A DNA stretch of 64,000 nucleotides from Rhizobium sp. 18055 (GCF_902706285.1 NZ_CACSKD010000013.1:113431-177430); one strand, 5' to 3'; shown: positions 55,217-63,748, numbered from the stretch's first letter. Notes: a model not told the origin generated them from the letters alone. Numbers and translations are program-made.

Positions 55217-56479
55217 GTGGCAGAGCAACTGAATAAGCTTGCGGCTAAGACGGTCGAAGCACTCGCAACGAAGGGCCGCCATAGTGACGGCGGCGGCCTG
55301 TATCTCAAGGTTCTTGAGGACGGACGGCGGCAATGGGTGTTCATGTTCCGATGGCAGGGAAAGCCGAAGGAAATGGGGCTTGGCGCATTCGCCCCGGTTG
55401 ATGTTCCCAAGGGTGTTAAGCTGGATATCGTTTCACTTGCCGACGCTCGGCAGAAGGCCGCCGACGCGCGCGCCGTGCTGGCTTCCGGCGTCAACCCGAT
55501 CGAGGCCCGGCGCTCCGTTGTAGTGGTTCCGACATTCGGCAAGCTGGCTGACGAAGTGATTGACCTACTCGCTGGAAAGCGGTTCAAAAATGATAAGCAT
55601 ATCAAACAATGGCGCACAACTCTGGGCGATGAGTATTGCAAGGTGCTCCGTAGGAAGCTGGTAAACGGAATCACGCGGGCGGATATCGAAACTACTCTTA
55701 GGCCGATATGGGAGCGCACCCCTGAGACGGCTAGGCGGCTATGCAATCGCATTGAATACGTTTTGGCCGTCGCGATTGACCGGGAGTATCGGCAGTCCAA
55801 TAATCCGGCGAAATGGCACAACGGCATGTCCATACGCTTCGTCAGCGAAAAGAAGGCGGAAACTCGACACCATGCCGCGCTGCATTACACTGATATTCCT
55901 GCATTTGTGGCGGCGCTTCGCAAGAGGCCGGGAATGGTATCGCTTGCCCTTGAATTTGCGGTGCTGACCGCCTCACGATCTGGCCGGGTGTATGAGGCAA
56001 AATGGTCGGAAATGGATCTGACTACCAAGACTTGGACGATACCCGCCGAACTGATGAGGAAGACCAACCGCGAACATACTGTGCCGCTGTGCGATAGGGC
56101 GATTGAAATCCTCGAAGCTGCCAAGGCTCTCGCCGTCCTGCCGGGAGAATATGTGTTCCCCGGTCGCAAGCGTGGCCATCCGCTCTCTGACAGGTCCATG
56201 CTGCTCGCCGTCAAGCGCGCTGGCTACGGCGTGACAGTGCACGGGTTCCGCTCCACGTTCCGCGATTGGTGCGGTGACGAGACGGAAACGCCGCGTGAAG
56301 TCGCAGAGGCCGCCTTGTCTCACACGGTCGGCAACAAGGTCGAGCAAGCCTATCGGCGCGGCACCGCCCTAGAGCGTCGGCGCGTCCTCATGACCGCTTG
56401 GGAAGCCTATTGCAATGGCGACCAGACCGCCACGGCGGCCGATCAGGATGACGAAGCAACGGCCAGCAACGCCGTGTAA
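55217..56479 (+). CDS. Tyrosine integrase (P4/DUF4102 type)
   Basis: 420 aa site-specific recombinase. The N-terminal DUF4102 arm-binding domain (SDGGGLYLKVLEDGRRQWVFMFRW), then core-binding and catalytic domains. Catalytic residues appear as Arg in TASRSGRVYEAKW, His-x-x-Arg in HGFRSTFRDW, His in LSHTVGNK and Tyr in EQAYRRG. GTG 55217 has aagga upstream; a longer frame has no site. It probably integrated the element at the attachment site to its left. Confidence 0.94.
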   Translation: MAEQLNKLAAKTVEALATKGRHSDGGGLYLKVLEDGRRQWVFMFRWQGKPKEMGLGAFAPVDVPKGVKLDIVSLADARQKAADARAVLASGVNPIEARRSVVVVPTFGKLADEVIDLLAGKRFKNDKHIKQWRTTLGDEYCKVLRRKLVNGITRADIETTLRPIWERTPETARRLCNRIEYVLAVAIDREYRQSNNPAKWHNGMSIRFVSEKKAETRHHAALHYTDIPAFVAALRKRPGMVSLALEFAVLTASRSGRVYEAKWSEMDLTTKTWTIPAELMRKTNREHTVPLCDRAIEILEAAKALAVLPGEYVFPGRKRGHPLSDRSMLLAVKRAGYGVTVHGFRSTFRDWCGDETETPREVAEAALSHTVGNKVEQAYRRGTALERRRVLMTAWEAYCNGDQTATAADQDDEATASNAV

Positions 56480-56506
56480 TCGATTGAAACAACCTTCGAG
56501 CCTTAG

Positions 56507-56541
56507 AGCCTTTCGGGACCGCAACCCTGAAAGGCTTTTTT
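56507..56541 (+). terminator. Intrinsic terminator after the integrase
   Basis: Stem agcctttcggg / ccctgaaaggct (56507-56517 and 56525-56536) followed by six T. The AlpA start codon comes one base after the T-run. Confidence 0.85.
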
Positions 56542-56542
56542 C

Positions 56543-56776
56543 ATGTCCAAACTTCTCGATATCCACGCCGTCGTTGAACTGGTGCCGGTGTCCCGCGTCG
56601 CAATCTGGCGGTGGGTGAAGGCCGGGCGGTTCCCCGCCCCGCTCAAAGTCGGCAACCTGACGTTCTGGCGGACTTCCGACATTGAAGCATTCATTGCTGC
56701 CCCTGCCCCGTCCCCGGCCGCTGTGGCCGGTCCTGACCCGGTTGTGAACCGCTGGGCCGTCATGTTGGCCGGGTAG
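56543..56776 (+). CDS. AlpA-family DNA-binding protein
   Basis: 77 aa small HTH protein: VVELVPVSRVAIWRWVKAGRFPAPLKVGNLTFWRTSDIEAF is the AlpA/excisionase pattern. Such proteins activate integrase or excision genes in P4-like elements. The ATG follows a terminator; the gaaagg of its stem may serve as ribosome site, so expression could depend on read-through or an internal start. Confidence 0.85.
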   Translation: MSKLLDIHAVVELVPVSRVAIWRWVKAGRFPAPLKVGNLTFWRTSDIEAFIAAPAPSPAAVAGPDPVVNRWAVMLAG

Positions 56777-56962
56777 GCGTCGGCGTAATTCCTAGCAGAT
56801 GGCGAAGCGTTGGTCTTCCGTCTCCCTCTCTGTTGTTGCGGTTGTCGCAACATATTGATTTAATTGGTAAACCACTAATTTTAGAGTTTGCATTCAGCGC
56901 CCGCCAAGCCGATATGTTCTTCAACAGACCCTAACAGACCAACACAGATGGAAGGAACCAAA
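56777..56962. other. Spacer upstream of excisionase-like gene
   Basis: 186 bases, AT-rich toward 56850-56890 (cgcaacatattgatttaattggtaaaccact), probably a promoter for the small-gene string. No gene recognised. Confidence 0.3.
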
Positions 56963-57136
56963 ATGGTTAAGCTCCTGATCGACCGCAACGAATTGCAGCA
57001 CGCTTTGGGCGTCGGCAAATCGACTGTTTTTAAGCTGATTAAAAGGGGCGACTTGAAGCCGGTAAATATTGGCCGCGATCTGCGCTTTAGGGTGGCGGAC
57101 GTGGAAGCCATGATTGCAGCAAAGACGGCTGCATGA
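56963..57136 (+). CDS. Excisionase-family HTH protein
   Basis: 57 aa: MVKLLIDRNELQHALGVGKSTVFKLIKRGDLKPVNIGRDLRFRVADVEAMI is the helix-turn-helix fold of the MerR/excisionase group. ATG 56963 has ggaagg. Its stop overlaps the next small frame as ATGA. Confidence 0.85.
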   Translation: MVKLLIDRNELQHALGVGKSTVFKLIKRGDLKPVNIGRDLRFRVADVEAMIAAKTAA

Positions 57137-57258
57137 CGCGCGAAAAGAAACGCCGGGCGCTAGCGAACACCCGGCGTTTCAAACACGAAAGCAAACGAAG
57201 ACTACCCGGCCCGAGTGACGGGGACAAGGGCCGCAACATGAAAGACACAAGTGAATGA
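57133..57258 (+). CDS. Possible small basic protein, 41 aa
   Basis: A basic frame (MTREKKRRALANTRRFKHES, ending KDTSE) whose ATG overlaps the stop of the HTH gene and whose stop overlaps the start of the next gene, both as ATGA. This is the pattern of translationally coupled genes. Counter-evidence: it contains a strong hairpin (57147-57180). Confidence 0.5.
   Translation: MTREKKRRALANTRRFKHESKRRLPGPSDGDKGRNMKDTSE
57147..57180 (-). terminator. Hairpin inside the small frame, possible minus-strand terminator
   Basis: gaaacgccggg / cccggcgtttc, an exact 11-bp stem with a 12-base loop. On the minus strand it is followed by ttttcg. It could also be a bidirectional structure that limits expression on the plus strand. 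Confidence 0.5.
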
Positions 57259-58019
57259 CGAACCGATACACCTTTAGGAAATGGAAGGCCGGAACCCCGA
57301 CCCCTGAACATTTCGTTCTTGTGAAGGCGTTCAACACGATCCGCGAGCGCGAAACTTTCCTGATCACTTCCTTACCGGTCATGCGACAGAAGCACACGAG
57401 CACGGTTTGGGAAAATGAGGACATGGCAAGGACAGGCTGGCGCGTGCTCCCGTACGGTTTCGGCCGCGATCCCGCCAACGGTGACATGATCTTGTTTGAT
57501 CGCGAATACCGCGCAATCTGCTCGATCAGCGGGGCCGGTGTTGTCCGCATCATTCCTGCCGACAACCGCGAGTGGCTGGCCGTGGATAAGGTACGGTTCT
57601 ACAGCGACGGAACCACGCCGCCCCGCTACCCTGAAACCCGCCGTCTCGTCGTTGATCTGGTCACGCGCTACAGGCTAGGCGGCGAATTGAAGCGCCGCGC
57701 CATGTTGCAGCGCCATGGCCGCCTGCCCGGCCCGAATGCCCGCGCCGAAAGAGATCGCCCTGAATGGGAGGAGGTACTTGCGCACCTGACTGACGGCAAG
57801 GGTTGGTTTGGCTTCGACACGGCGACCGGCGAAACGCTTCGCATTCGGCCGCCTAAGACCGCTGGCCGTGATTGGAAGCCCCGCCCGGTGAATGCCGACG
57901 ATATCGACGGCATAACTTCATGGCTCAAAACCAAGCGAATGAAGGCCGGTCGAAGAGATATTGCCAGAATGGTCGATGTGATCGGCGCGGCGCGCCCGCT
58001 CGTCTACCATCCGAACTGA
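57255..58019 (+). CDS. Hypothetical protein, 254 aa
   Basis: Basic soluble protein (MTNRYTFRKWKAGTPTPEH) with no recognised family, no signal and no membrane segment. The middle has YGFGRDPANGDMILFDREYRAI and the end RRDIARMVDVIGAARPL. Its ATG overlaps the previous small frame's stop. It lies before the primase/helicase gene of the element and may be a replication-associated accessory. Confidence 0.7.
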   Translation: MTNRYTFRKWKAGTPTPEHFVLVKAFNTIRERETFLITSLPVMRQKHTSTVWENEDMARTGWRVLPYGFGRDPANGDMILFDREYRAICSISGAGVVRIIPADNREWLAVDKVRFYSDGTTPPRYPETRRLVVDLVTRYRLGGELKRRAMLQRHGRLPGPNARAERDRPEWEEVLAHLTDGKGWFGFDTATGETLRIRPPKTAGRDWKPRPVNADDIDGITSWLKTKRMKAGRRDIARMVDVIGAARPLVYHPN

Positions 58020-58030
58020 AAGAGGCTCAC

Positions 58031-58216
58031 ATGTCCACCCATATGATTGAAGGCCACGCGGGGAGCGGCCTTATCCACGTCCGTACCAACTACGAAACCG
58101 GGATTACCGCCGTATTGGGCGACGTTCAAATCGGGCTTGTCGATGCTGTGGCGCATGCCAACGTTGAAAACTACCGCGTTCAACGCGTCTACACTGCCAT
58201 ATTGGTTCGCGACTAA
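58031..58216 (+). CDS. Hypothetical small protein, 61 aa
   Basis: MSTHMIEGHAGSGLIHVRTNYETGITAVLGDV... ends VYTAILVRD. aaagag site upstream. Family not recognised. Confidence 0.6.
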   Translation: MSTHMIEGHAGSGLIHVRTNYETGITAVLGDVQIGLVDAVAHANVENYRVQRVYTAILVRD

Positions 58217-58357
58217 GTGACCGGACGTGAGCGGGTTGTTGAGGGCGATACGTTCGCCCTGCTTGATGGCGATTGGGTTCAGGTCGAGCCGTTCAAAGTG
58301 CTTGACGATCCGGCCCCGCCTCCGTCTCGGCGGTCTATTGGCGCAACTCTGCACTGA
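58217..58357 (+). CDS. Possible small protein, 46 aa (GTG start)
   Basis: A frame starting with GTG directly after the previous stop (TAAGTG) and ending TLH at 58357. Sequence VTGRERVVEGDTFALLDGDW. Coupled translation is plausible. Weak evidence. Confidence 0.4.
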   Translation: MTGRERVVEGDTFALLDGDWVQVEPFKVLDDPAPPPSRRSIGATLH

Positions 58358-58524
58358 TCACCGAAATAATGCGCTCCAGCTCTGGCCTTCGATGTCCGGC
58401 AATGAGAGCAAAGAAACGCCCGCCGAAAGCAAGGAACTCGCGGCGGGCTTTAATCAAACAACTAGGGTTTTATAATGCAGCGCTTCGGGGAGCGCAACAG
58501 AATAGAGTCCGGAAAGAATGAAAA
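58358..58524. other. Spacer before primase/helicase gene
   Basis: 167 bases with no recognised gene, between the small-gene string and the DUF5906 gene. Confidence 0.2.
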
Positions 58525-59697
58525 ATGGATATCCCCGCCGATTGGGAAATGATGGCCAGTCGCGCTTACAGCGACGGGTCAGACTACGACGATTTGCTTG
58601 TGCAGTGCGGCCTTGCTGATCAGCCTGAGTGCGAGGCCGTACAAGAGCATTCGGCTCCTGCCGGTAAAAAGCCACCCGCCAAGCGCAAGAGCAAGAGCAA
58701 GCCAGCGGCCGACGACGACGCGCTAAGCGAGCCGCATGCGGCTGATGAGCAAGTGGCAATCGAAGAGTTCAACGAACAGTATGCGATTGTCCGCAATGGC
58801 ACGGGCGTTTCTATCCTGCTAGAAACGCCGGATGGCCGCGCCGACTTCATGACCGAAAGCGGCTTCCGCTCCCTCATGGCGAATAAGACGGTGCTAATCA
58901 ACCGTCTGAACGCGAAGGGCGAAAAAACCACGAAATCGGTAGAGGTGTTTCCGCTCTGGATGAAGAGCGAGGCGCGCCGCACGTTTATGGGTGTCACGTT
59001 CGCGCCGGGCCTCGATACTGGCGACAAGCTCAATCTGTGGCGCGGGTTTTCTGTCGAGCCGCTGCCCGGCACTATCAAAGAAGCGAAGGCCGGTTGCCGC
59101 CTGCTGCTCGACCACATCAAAGACAATTTGTGCAAGGGTAATGCGGAATACGCCCGCTATCTTATGTCGTGGGCGGCTGACATGATCCAAGACCCCGGCA
59201 AGAAGAAGGGGGTTGCCTTGGTGCTGCGCGGAAAGAAGGGCGTGGGCAAGTCGATGTTTGTCGATGCTTTGCGCCACATTCTGGGCGGCCACTCGTTCAA
59301 AAGCTCGCAGTCGCGCCACCTCACGGGCAACTTCAACAAGCACATGAATGACAAGCTGCTTATCGTGGCGGAAGAAAGCCATTGGTCGGGCGACAAGCAG
59401 GCGGAAGGCGTCTTGAAAGACCTGATCACGTCGGACACGATCACGATTGAAGCGAAGGGCGTTGACACAATCGAAATCCCGTCTTGCTGCCGTATCGCGA
59501 TGATCACCAATAACGAATGGGCCGTTCCCGCATCGTCGGATGAGCGGCGTTATTTCGTTCTCGATGTCGGTGAAGATCGCCGGGGGGATAAGGCTTATTT
59601 CGGCGCGCTGGTTCGGCAGCTTGAGAACGGCGGCTATGAGGCGCTTCTTTCGCTGCTTATGAGTAAGCGCTCATTTCCATGCGCCTTTTCGTGTTGA
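58525..59697 (+). pseudogene. Primase/helicase (DUF5906/P4-type), 3' end lost
   Basis: 390 codons of a larger replication protein. Walker A in LRGKKGVGKSMFVDALRHIL, Walker B in DKLLIVAEESHW, with CRIAMITNNEWAVPASSDERRYFVLDV matching the sensor and arginine finger area of P4-type superfamily 3 helicases. The N-terminal part has a low-complexity Lys/Ser stretch. At about 59662 the reading frame enters the IS66 end and stops 12 codons later, so the C-terminus is missing. The rest of the gene is not seen on the other side of the IS. Confidence 0.88.
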
Positions 59698-59744
59698 TTT
59701 CTCTGCCGCATGAAGTGTCCACTTAAAATAGGTGGACACCAAAT

Positions 59745-60200
59745 ATGAGCGACGAAGAGCAGAAACTGCGAGTGCGGTTGGTGGGGCGTGATGGGCGCCG
59801 CCGCTATGATCCGGGATCAAAGGAGCGGCTTGTTGCGGCCTGCCTTCAGCCTGGTGTGTCGATATCCGGCCTTGCGCTTACGCATGGGATCAACGCCAAC
59901 CTACTTCGCAAATGGGTCAAGGATGCCAGGGAGGCTGGCTTATCGGCGGGATCTGCAAGCTCGCCGTTTATCCCGGTCGTTGCAGCAGACTGTAGCCTGC
60001 CTGCCGGGATGCGCCCGCTGGATATAACGGTCGCGGATGGTGAAGAACACCCTGCATCACTGGGGACGGCCAATCTGTCGGGTTCTTCCACAATCAGTGC
60101 ATGCTTGCCGAATGGTGTGAAGCTCACGCTGCAATACGGTGATGTGGATTCGTTGTCGGCGATTATTGGAGCGCTTTGCCATGTTCAGACTGGGCGCTGA
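59745..60200 (+). CDS. tnpA: IS66 accessory protein TnpA
   Basis: 151 aa with an HTH near the N-terminus (GSKERLVAACLQPGVSISGLALTHGINANLLRKWV). It is needed with TnpB and TnpC for transposition. It overlaps tnpB by 20 bases. Confidence 0.9.
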   Translation: MSDEEQKLRVRLVGRDGRRRYDPGSKERLVAACLQPGVSISGLALTHGINANLLRKWVKDAREAGLSAGSASSPFIPVVAADCSLPAGMRPLDITVADGEEHPASLGTANLSGSSTISACLPNGVKLTLQYGDVDSLSAIIGALCHVQTGR

Positions 60201-60534
60201 TCTCAAGGTCTACATGCACCGTGAACCGATCGACTTCCGCGCCGGCATCAACAGCCTCGCTGTCCTGGTTCAGGAGACAATGGAACTCGACCCGTTTGCG
60301 CCTGCGGTCTTCGCCTTTTGCAATCGCCGTCGTGACCGGATGAAGCTCCTGTTCTTCGATCGGTCCGGTTTTGTGATGGTTCTGAAGCGATTGACCGAAG
60401 ACCGGTTCCGATGGCCTCGTCGGGAGACGGCGGTGGTGACGCTTTCGACCGAGCAGCTTCACTGGATCCTCGACGGGATTGATATCGACGCGATGGTGCG
60501 CCATCCGGTTCGGCAATACCAGATCGCCGGCTGA
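60181..60534 (+). CDS. tnpB: IS66 accessory protein TnpB
   Basis: 117 aa, with the conserved start FRLGADLKVYMHREPIDFRAGINSL and DRMKLLFFDRSGFVMVLKRLTEDRFRWP typical of IS66 Orf2. Complete. ATG 60181. Confidence 0.92.
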   Translation: MFRLGADLKVYMHREPIDFRAGINSLAVLVQETMELDPFAPAVFAFCNRRRDRMKLLFFDRSGFVMVLKRLTEDRFRWPRRETAVVTLSTEQLHWILDGIDIDAMVRHPVRQYQIAG

Positions 60535-60588
60535 CGGCTCTCGACGTCTGTAGTTGACGCGGCTGTGCGGTTCAGATTCAAAACTACG

Positions 60589-60744
60589 ATGAATCGGTCC
60601 GGCGAACCCAGCATTGCAGAACTGATGGCGCAGTTGGCAGCCAATGCTGCCGAGATCGCCGCGCTGAAGGCTGAGAAGGAAGCGCTCAGCGCCCGCGTAG
60701 TTAAGCTGGAAGAAGAGCTGACGCTGGCACGGCTCCATCGTTTA
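60589..60744 (+). pseudogene. tnpC: IS66 transposase TnpC, 5' fragment only
   Basis: About 50 codons: MNRSGEPSIAELMAQLAANA and coiled-coil EIAALKAEKEALSARVVKLEEELTLARLHR. The DDE catalytic domain is entirely absent. After LARLHR the sequence becomes the terminase small subunit in another frame. Confidence 0.88.
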
Positions 60745-61384
60745 CTCGAAGAAGTCCGCCCGCACGCAAGCCGCTGGCCTTCTCGCCCGCCCTGACGTTG
60801 CCGCCGCCATTGAAGAGGCGAAAGCCGCTCGACTGGAACGCCTCGACATGGATAGCGACGACGTATTGCGCCGCCTCTCTGATGAAGTGCAGGCCGATAT
60901 TGCTGATCTGTATGACGACAACGGCGCGCTCTTCCCGGTTGAGGAATGGCCGCTGATCTGGCGTCAAGGTCTGGTCGCTGGTGTCGAGACTGAAACGAAG
61001 ACGAACGAAGACGGCACGGCCGAAACTGTCGTTACCAAGATCAAGTTTGCTGACCGCACGCGCCGCCTTGAACTGCTCGGCAAGCATATAAAGGTGAATG
61101 CGTTTCAAGACGTTGTGCAGGTTCGTGGCCTCGACGGTCTGGCCGAACGCCTTGCCCGTGCTCATGAACGCCGCGCCGCCAAGATTATCGACGCCGATAG
61201 CGTGGTTGTGTCCGATCCCTCGCCCTCCGTCCTGCCGGGTCATACGGCCTCGCCTGCTGACGCCGCCCTCTCGTTCCTTGGTGACGCCCTCGCAGCCGCC
61301 ATTGCCGCGCCTGTGCTCGATCCTGAGCCGGTGTCGGTCGCTCCTGTCTATCGGCCTGTCCTGCCGCTCTCGGACTTCGAATAA
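60740..61384 (+). pseudogene. Terminase small subunit, 5' end lost at the IS junction
   Basis: Frame beginning at the junction reads VYSKKSARTQAAGLLARPDV, then EEAKAARLERLDMDSDDVLRRL, the middle of a Terminase_2-type small subunit, and runs on through GLVAGVETETK and TRRLELLGKHIKVNAFQD, ending VLPLSDFE. The first 20-40 residues, including the start and HTH region, are missing. A shorter product from ATG 60848 (178 aa) could still be made. Confidence 0.85.
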
Positions 61385-61422
61385 CTCAACCACGGCTGAG
61401 TGCCGTAGAAAGACCCTGCCTC

Positions 61423-61716
61423 ATGGCTGATACCCTCCCCTCCGCTGCCGCCAGCGTGATCGCAGCAGCAAGCGCCGCACAGTCGGCAATCACCAACATG
61501 CGCGCCGCAATGCAGAACCTGCGCGAAGCTGAAAGGGCCGCGTGGGCCGTCTCTGGTCGCGACGGCAACAAGACGATTAACGGCTACTCGGGAACGCAGC
61601 GCATTGAGCACATGGCGACGGTGCTGGCCGCCATCCCTGCCGACGCTACGCCGCCTGCCGGGGTGGTCGAAGACTTTGCGGACTTCGTCACTGAGGCTTG
61701 GACGCCTTACCTCTGA
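61423..61716 (+). CDS. Hypothetical protein, 97 aa
   Basis: Alanine-rich soluble protein (MADTLPSAAASVIAAASAAQ) with a helical look and acidic end (VTEAWTPYL). It follows the terminase fragment and is probably phage-derived. No family recognised. Confidence 0.6.
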   Translation: MADTLPSAAASVIAAASAAQSAITNMRAAMQNLREAERAAWAVSGRDGNKTINGYSGTQRIEHMATVLAAIPADATPPAGVVEDFADFVTEAWTPYL

Positions 61717-61772
61717 TCAATCGGGCCGCTCGACGTGTGCGGCTCCTTCTCTCGCGACATGAAAGCCCTACC

Positions 61773-62339
61773 ATGACCAAAAAGATTGCATCCTCCAACG
61801 ACATTCGCGGCCAGATTACCGCCGTTGACGCTCGCGTTATCGAGCTTGAGCTTGAGGCGGAAGGCCTCGCGCTTGCCGTCGTCTCCGGTGACACAGACGC
61901 CGTTGCCCGAATGTCTGCCATCCGCGCCGAGATTGAGCGCGCCAAGGCCGATAAGATTATGTTCGAACGCGCCTTCTCCGGTGCCGTCGCTCATGAAGCC
62001 GCCGAACGCGCCAAGGAAAAGCAAGCCGCAGAGAGCGTTTCCGCTGCCGCTGCTCGCAAGCAGGCTGCGCGAATTGTCGAGATTGCCGACCGCGTTGACG
62101 CGATGGTTGAAGAGTTTCGCACCCTCATGGGTGAGCTTATCCGCACGGAAGTCAACGCGTGCAGCAACGTTGCAAAAGGTGGCTTGTCGCAGGCTGTGAC
62201 CGCAAACCGTCGCGGCCTCTTCCTCCATTCCGCCGCCTGCTTTGACGACTGGCGCACGCCGGAAGGCCGCCGCCGCGCTCGCGTTGGCGAACTGGCCCGC
62301 AAGGCTTGGTGCGATATCGCGGAAGGAACGGACGCTTAG
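61773..62339 (+). CDS. Hypothetical protein with long helical region, 188 aa
   Basis: MTKKIASSNDIRGQITAVDARVIELELEA begins a long Ala/Glu-rich coiled-coil-like stretch (residues about 20-140), then TANRRGLFLHSAACFDDWRTPEGRRRARVGELARKAW. No family recognised. ATG 61773; the ribosome site is weak. Likely a phage/satellite accessory. Confidence 0.6.
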   Translation: MTKKIASSNDIRGQITAVDARVIELELEAEGLALAVVSGDTDAVARMSAIRAEIERAKADKIMFERAFSGAVAHEAAERAKEKQAAESVSAAAARKQAARIVEIADRVDAMVEEFRTLMGELIRTEVNACSNVAKGGLSQAVTANRRGLFLHSAACFDDWRTPEGRRRARVGELARKAWCDIAEGTDA

Positions 62340-62695
62340 CGGCGTCCAACCGCTTTAATGAGCAGAACAAAAGTGCGATCCAGACGACGGCCGATGTCGC
62401 CGCCCTCGTCCGTGGCAAACTGTCAGTTGCGCTCTCAGGATCGTGAGGCGGTTATAAGTGACTTCCTTGCCGGGCCTCCGATGATGCCGGTCCCGACCGC
62501 TGAGCCGAAGAAAACTTTGCGTCAAGCGAACTCCGACAGCAGCAAGCCGCGCCCACCTTTCAGAGTGCACCTTCCGCAAATCTGGGACGAACCAGCAACA
62601 TCAAGGGTGTGAACCGAATGGGTCTCGAGGCGGCAAGGCCTTCTAGACGCCAACATTGCACCGTGCATAATGCGGCTTATGGTTGGGGGCATTCC
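62340..62695. other. Non-coding or degraded stretch in the element
   Basis: 356 bases. A short open frame (62358-62612) exists but has no ribosome site and no protein-like composition, so I do not annotate it. Possibly promoter and remnants. Confidence 0.3.
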
Positions 62696-63184
62696 ATGAA
62701 TATCAAGCGCGGACTGTTTCGGCTCTGGATAGTCGTAAGCTTTTTATGGGTGGCGGCTGTTGGCTTCATGGGCTGGCAAGAAATTTCGAAGGACAGGTGG
62801 TGGATAGGGAACCCCTGGTATGAGGCCGATCTCATTGCAGACCTGCCGGTGCGATGCGAACAGGCGCGAGGGGCAAAAGGAACCGACTACGCGGTGCGCC
62901 ATGCCGCGGAACCTTGGAATCGATACCGAGACCCTCCACAGGCCTGCTGGTACACCGAAGACAGGTTCCGCGCTCTTTGGCCAGAATATAAGGATCTGGC
63001 TTTCGCTACAGTGTCAGCCGACCTCTACAGAACGCTCGGGTGGTCGCCGCGGTTCGACGGAGACAGGTTCCTCCGCACACGACCGATCGCCTACTTCGCC
63101 TTTATCCCCCCTCTGGTGGTCATGATTATCGGTTGCCTGTTTGTATGGGCTGTCTCAGGCTTCGCAAGACAGAAGACGAGCTAA
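62696..63184 (+). CDS. Hypothetical membrane protein, 162 aa
   Basis: Two hydrophobic segments: residues about 8-25 (FRLWIVVSFLWVAAVGFM) and about 135-155 (YFAFIPPLVVMIIGCLFVWAV), with a polar periplasmic domain between that has two Cys residues (PVRCEQARG, PQACWYTED) likely to form a disulfide. No family recognised. Confidence 0.65.
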   Translation: MNIKRGLFRLWIVVSFLWVAAVGFMGWQEISKDRWWIGNPWYEADLIADLPVRCEQARGAKGTDYAVRHAAEPWNRYRDPPQACWYTEDRFRALWPEYKDLAFATVSADLYRTLGWSPRFDGDRFLRTRPIAYFAFIPPLVVMIIGCLFVWAVSGFARQKTS

Positions 63185-63207
63185 GATCATCCCAGCCGAC
63201 TCTCGGT

Positions 63208-63423
63208 TCAATCGTGGCGTTTGTTCAGCCGCCCCGGTCTCGATGGACGCTCCCGCCCGAGCAGTTTAAGAACTTCGGTAATTCGACGCCCTCCCATGTT
63301 CGGCATCCGATAGATTTCCATGGTGGAAAGGCGGTCAAGGTCTTCAAGGGTTTCCACGTTGTTGCTCCGGAGAACCCTCAGCGTGGCGGGCGATAGCTTG
63401 AGGTCTTCAATTAATTTTTCCAT
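63208..63423 (-). CDS. Stand-alone RNA polymerase alpha-CTD-like (HhH) small protein
   Basis: 71 aa from ATG 63423, or 90 aa from an upstream GTG at 63480. The part LSPATLRVLRSNNVETLEDLDRL followed by YRMPNMGGRRITEVLKLLG closely follows the RpoA C-terminal domain (helix-hairpin-helix, PNLGKKSLTEIK in E. coli). The DNA-contact Arg265 position appears to be Ala. It could contact DNA or RNA polymerase factors. It lies on the opposite strand within the mobile element. Confidence 0.65.
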   Translation of the reverse strand: MEKLIEDLKLSPATLRVLRSNNVETLEDLDRLSTMEIYRMPNMGGRRITEVLKLLGRERPSRPGRLNKRHD

Positions 63424-63460
63424 GGCGGCAGCAAGACCAGATGCAGCTGGGTTGCTCAAC

Positions 63461-63474
63461 GTGCAATTTTGCAC
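63461..63474. repeat. Small palindrome gtgcaa-tt-ttgcac
   Basis: An exact 6-base inverted repeat at the start of the alpha-CTD-like gene, overlapping its possible GTG-start region. It may be an autoregulatory operator. Confidence 0.3.
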
Positions 63475-63559
63475 TGTCACGTCTGCTTAGGCGGGTCCTG
63501 CAATTGCTTTCCCTTGCCGCCTTTGCACCACCGGTTCCAGTTATCGCCTTTGCCGCGCA

Positions 63560-63748
63560 CTAGAAGGTCGAACCATTCTCCCCATCGCGGTCCATGAAGG
63601 ATTGCGCGCCCTGTTTGGTGGCGAAGCAGTTGACGTTGTAGGCTTTATCCTCGAACATAACCGAGTGCTCACGGGAACAGCGTATAAGGGGCTTGCAAAA
63701 CTCGCGCTGCTCCTCCCTCTGCTTTTCGTAAGACAACTCGGCGGCCAA
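63560..63748 (-). CDS. Possible small hypothetical protein, 62 aa
   Basis: Frame with MAAELSYEKQREEQREFCKPLIRCSREHSV and NCFATKQGAQSFMDRDGENGSTF. The frame stays open upstream to about 63815 without a clear start, so it may be a piece of a longer lost gene. No family recognised. Confidence 0.4.
   Translation of the reverse strand: MAAELSYEKQREEQREFCKPLIRCSREHSVMFEDKAYNVNCFATKQGAQSFMDRDGENGSTF

Larger units (their letters stand above)
59663..60740 (+). mobile_element. Truncated IS66-family insertion sequence
   Basis: The left terminal repeat starts with gtaagcgctcatttccatgcgc at 59663, the normal GTAAGCG end of IS66 members. It holds tnpA and tnpB and the first part of tnpC. The rest of tnpC and the right terminal repeat are gone, replaced by terminase small subunit sequence at about 60740. 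The target duplication cannot be checked because the right end is missing. Confidence 0.9.

Noticed and set aside
62358..62612. 84-codon frame before the membrane protein gene
   Set aside because: No ribosome site and composition like a random frame (RSRRRPMSPPSS).
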